64,000 bases of DNA from Absidia repens (taxonomy: Eukaryota; Mucoromycota; Mucoromycetes; Mucorales; Cunninghamellaceae): positions 248,001 through 312,000 of the forward strand of contig MCGE01000015.1 of the NCBI GenBank assembly GCA_002105175.1, written 5' to 3'. The position numbers and the translations under genes were made by a program. This document shows, one piece after another, positions 60,255-64,000 of this stretch. Under the pieces are notes generated by a model. That model was not told the DNA's origin. It saw nothing but the letters and a program-made list of their open reading frames with translations, and ran no database searches. Every line of letters starts with the position of its first letter. The stretch's first letter is position 1.

Positions 60255-63200
60255 ATGGACATGCCAGCTTTGCAACAAGGTATGCCCAATGAAAAGGTCG
60301 ACCGGGATGAAGAACACCATGCTAGACACGGGGTTTCCGATGATGATAATACCACCGTCAACATGACTGAAGAATATGAATTGACTAAAACCAGCACTCG
60401 ACGAACCGAAGGCGGCTATGGTGAACGTGAAGGAAATGCCGTCGATATCGATACCGCCATGCAAGATTATGAAGAACTTCGCAAGGAATTGACACATCAC
60501 TCACAACGCCTATCAAAAACTGAAAATGATGTTGAAGCCGGAACTGCTGATTTCGATCTGACCGACTTTTTACGGAATCAAAGTGAACAAGGTACTGCTG
60601 CTGGCTTCCATCCAAAACACATGGGTGTTTACTGGAAAAATCTCGTGGTGCAAGGTCTCGGTGCTGATGCTAAAGTGATCCCTACCAATTATACCTGGCT
60701 AGCTTCTGCTGTTCAATTCTGGAAATGGGGAAGACATGAAGGCCACGATTTCACTATTTTGAAGGGAAATGACGGCTTTTGTAAAGACGGTGAAATGCTG
60801 TTGGTGTTGGGCCGACCTGGCGCTGGTTGTACCACTTTACTTAGAATTCTGGCCAATATGCGAAAGGTAAAATATATTTAAAGCTCCGTATTATTTTATT
60901 TGTATAGTTTTTCCTTTTTCTAACCTTTTTTTTTCTTTTCTTTTTCCACCTAGTCGTATACCAAAGTTGAAGGTGAAGTCTCTTATGGCGGCATTGAAGC
61001 TCAAGAATTCAGCAAATTCTTCAGAGGCGAAGTTTGTTACAACGAAGAAGAAGATCTCCATTATCCTACATTGACCACCAAACAAACTCTGACTTTTGCT
61101 TTGAAAAACAAGACTCCTGGAAAACGCCTTCCTGACGAAAGCCGAGCTGAATTCATCAACAAGATTCTTTACATGCTTGGAAATATGTTGGGTCTCACCA
61201 AACAAATGGACACTATGGTCGGTAATGCTTTTGTTCGTGGTCTCTCTGGTGGTGAACGCAAGCGTCTCTCCATTGCCGAACAAATGACCACTTCCAGCTC
61301 TATCAATTGTTGGGATTGTTCTACTCGTGGTTTGGATGCCTCGTCTGCTTTGGATTATGTCCGTTCTCTTCGTATTATGACTGATGTGATGCACAAGACG
61401 ACTATCTCCACTCTCTATCAAGCTTCTGACTCTATCTTCCACTTGTTTGACAAGGTCATGGTCTTGGACGAAGGTCGCTGTATCTACTTTGGTCCCACTG
61501 CCAACGCCAAGCCCTACTTTGAAGACATTGGTTTCCACTGTCCTGACCGCAAGTCCACTCCTGATTTCTTGACTGGTCTCTGCAATGCCAACGAACGTCA
61601 AATGAAGCCCGGATTTGAAAACAAGGTGCCTCTCAACTCTGTCCAATTCGAAAAGGTGTACAAGGATAGCGCCCTCTACGCTGAAATGATGCGTGAACGT
61701 GATGCCTATGAAGCCAAGATTGCCCAAGACAAACCTGCCGAACAATTCCGTGAAGCCGTTCGTGATGCTCATCAAAAACATGCCTCCAAGCGCTCTCCCT
61801 TTGTGTCCACTTACTATCAACAAGTCGTCTCTCTCACTATTCGTCAATTCCAACTCATCTCTGGTGACAAGGGTGCTCTTGTATCTCGTTATGGTGGTGT
61901 CGTGGTCAAAGGTTTGATCATGGCTTCTGTCTTCTTTATGATCCCTACTGATGTATCTGGTGCTTTCTCCCGTGGTGGTGCCATTCTCTTCTCTCTTCTA
62001 TTCAACGCTCTCATTGCCCAATCCGAATTAGCTGCATTTATGCAAGGTCGTCGGGTCTTGGAAAAACATAAGGGTTTCGCCTTGTACCATCCCTCTGCCT
62101 TCTATATTTCTCAAGTTATTACTGATGTTCCTTTAGCCGTTATTCAAGTCTTGGTATTCGAAATCATTGTGTATTTCATGATGGGCTTCGTGATGGATGC
62201 TGGAAAGGTAAAACAAAACAAAAATAGTGTATACTTTTAAGGTACTGGAAACTGATCTATTTATACTTTTTTCATCTAGTTCTTTACCTTCTTTATCATT
62301 CTTGTGGTCACCAATCTTTGTATGAACGGTTTCTTCCGATTCTGGGGTGCTGTCGCTCCTAGTTTCTTCACTGCTTCGCAAGTCTCCTCCATCTTTTTGA
62401 TTGCTGCATTGGTTTACTGTGGTTATCAGGTACGCAACAAATAATGAATCAATCAAAATCAAAAAGCGTTTATACTAATTTTCATTTTATTTTAATCCTA
62501 TTATAGATCCCTTACAATCAAATGCATCCTTGGTTGATGTGGATTTACTGGATTAACCCTCTGGCCTATGGTTACAAGGCTGTGATTTCCAATGAAATGA
62601 CTGGTATGAAATTCTCTTGCGAAGGTGCTGGCTCTGTACCCTTTGGTCCTACCTACACTGACCAAGCTTACAAGACATGTCTACTTGCTGGTGCTCAACC
62701 TGGTGCTGACTTTGTTTTGGGTGATGACTACTTGCATTATGCTTACGGTTATGAAACTTGGCAACGATGGATCGACTTTGTCGCTGTGCTTTTGTTCTTC
62801 TTCTTCTTCACTATTATCACTGCCTTTGCTATGGAATACGTCGAATTGAACAAGGAAGGCTCTGTCACCAAGGTCTTCAAGCGTGGATGTGCTCCCAAGG
62901 AGGTAGATGAAAGCAAGCTTTTGGAACAAACCATGACCGTCAACGATGAAGAATTGGAAGCCGTGACTGATGGCACTACTTTCTCATGGCATCATATTGA
63001 TTACACTGTTCCCGTTAAGGGTGGCAAGCGTCAACTTTTGAACGACATCGGTGGTATTGTCAAACCTGGTCATCTTACTGCTTTGATGGGCTCCTCTGGT
63101 GCTGGTAAAACAACTCTTTTGGATGTGTTAGCGCAACGCAAGACGATTGGTAAAATCGAAGGTCGTATATACATGAACGGTGAACCTCTTGGCAACGACT

Positions 63201-64000
63201 TTGAACGTGTGACTGGATACTGTGAACAAATGGATGTGCACAACCCCAATGCCACTGTCCGTGAAGCGCTCCAATTTTCTGCTTATCTTCGTCAACCTGC
63301 TGATGTCTCTATTGAAGAAAAGAATGCCTATGTAGAACAAATCATTACTCTTATGGAAATGGAAAAGATTGGTGATGCTCTTGTGGGTGATCTCGAAGCT
63401 GGTATTGGTATCTCTGTTGAAGAACGCAAGCGTTTGACTATTGCTACTGAATTGGTCGGTAAACCAAAGCTCCTCTTTTTGGATGAACCCACCTCTGGTC
63501 TTGATGCCCAATCTTCTTACAACATTGTGCGATTTATTCGTAAGTTGGCAAATGCTGGCTGGCCTGTCTTATGTACCATCCATCAACCTTCTGCTACGTT
63601 GTTTGAACATTTCGACCATCTTATGTTGCTTGTCCGTGGTGGCCGTACTGCTTATTATGGTGAAATCGGTCCTGATGCTCACACCATGATTGACTACTTT
63701 GAATCCAACGGTGGTCCTAAGTGTTCTCCTAGTGCTAATCCTGCTGAATATATCCTGGAATGTGTCGGTGCCGGTACTGCTGGCAAGGTCACTCAAGACT
63801 GGGCTGATGTTTGGGCAAGCTCGAAGGAAGCCAAGGCCTTGGAAGATGAACTCGAACAAATCCATGGCTCTATTGATAAGAACGCTAAACACAAGAAGGT
63901 CTCGGCCTACTCGCAATCCTTCTGGCAACAATTTTTGATCGTCTACAAACGCATGAATGTCTCGTGGTGGCGATGCCCTACCTACAACGTCGGACGTCTA
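60255..64000 (+). CDS. PDR-type ABC transporter (ABCG, full size), 3'-truncated by window edge
   Basis: Plasma-membrane drug/lipid exporter of the pleiotropic-drug-resistance family, order NBD1-TMD1-NBD2-TMD2. Exons 60255-60866, 60954-62207, 62280-62429, 62507-64000+; 1170 residues visible of a usual roughly 1450, so TMD2 is mostly outside. NBD1: Walker A GRPGAGCTT with the PDR-typical Cys at about residue 192 in place of Lys; signature LSGGERKR at about 301; Walker B region INCWDCSTRGLD at about 322, where most relatives have WDN. TMD1 contains GVVVKGLIMASVFFMIP and VFEIIVYFMMGFV. NBD2: canonical GSSGAGKTT (K873), degenerate signature ISVEERKRLTIATEL, and LLFLDEPTSGLD. This asymmetric-site pattern is characteristic of PDR proteins. 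Start MDMPALQQG follows a pyrimidine-rich leader. The substrate cannot be inferred. Confidence 0.95.

Noticed and set aside
60891..61853. 320-codon minus-strand ORF
   Set aside because: Lies antisense to conserved ABC-transporter codons; its openness follows from the coding strand's codon bias, and it has no domain.

Overview
The window is nuclear DNA of a filamentous fungus. Genes carry many short (about 50-100 nt) GT-AG introns, intergenic DNA is AT-rich with very long A/T homopolymers, and the gene set (type III GGPP synthase, Dlp1-type prenyl synthase subunit, PHO80-like cyclin, Rcy1, Rua1-type regulator, PDR transporter) is fungal. Low-GC intergenic DNA, high intron density and these gene types suggest an early-diverging lineage such as Mucoromycota (Mucorales-like). 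That placement is inference; no rRNA or marker gene fixes it.

Layout. 1-2.3 kb: 3' part of a short-chain dehydrogenase and a six-exon GGPP synthase. 2.3-8.2 kb: a CBM48 (AMPK-beta-like) protein and a two-TM membrane protein, separated by repeat-bearing spacers. 8.2-16.5 kb, minus strand: a 15-exon phospholipase D with a 12-nt micro-exon, UTP5, and a PHO80-like cyclin. The cyclin shares a 172-bp divergent promoter with a 14-exon F-box/Sec10-like RCY1 gene (16.7-20.35 kb). 20.4-29.6 kb: a gene-poor repeat island with a hAT-like MITE, hairpin-bearing direct repeats, LTR-like debris, a tRNA-Asp and a 2.2-kb TIR element beside it. 29.6-40.4 kb, plus strand: a Pof1-like NMN adenylyltransferase and a DLP1/PDSS2 subunit (each with one apparent frameshift), ornithine decarboxylase with an overlapping uORF, and a 17-exon TFIIIC B-block subunit. 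43.1-54.1 kb: a complex I 9.5-kDa subunit, a homeobox gene, a Rua1-domain regulator (minus) and a BET double-bromodomain gene. 54.1-60.25 kb: a second repeat island. 60.25-64 kb: a PDR-type ABC transporter running off the end.

Intron boundaries were assigned by eye from splice consensus and phase; every multi-exon model given here keeps frame across all junctions except at the two frameshifts flagged. Functional ties are those of housekeeping genes: isoprenoid supply (GGPP synthase, Dlp1), transcription and ribosome production (TFIIIC, UTP5, BET) and membrane traffic or lipid signalling (Rcy1, PLD).

Most notable: a dispersed roughly 0.7-0.8-kb non-coding repeat family with at least seven copies here, not matched to any class I know; the hairpin-bearing direct repeats; the PLD micro-exon that restores a conserved motif; the ATGA overlap of uORF and ODC start; and the TIR element about 55 bp upstream of tRNA-Asp.
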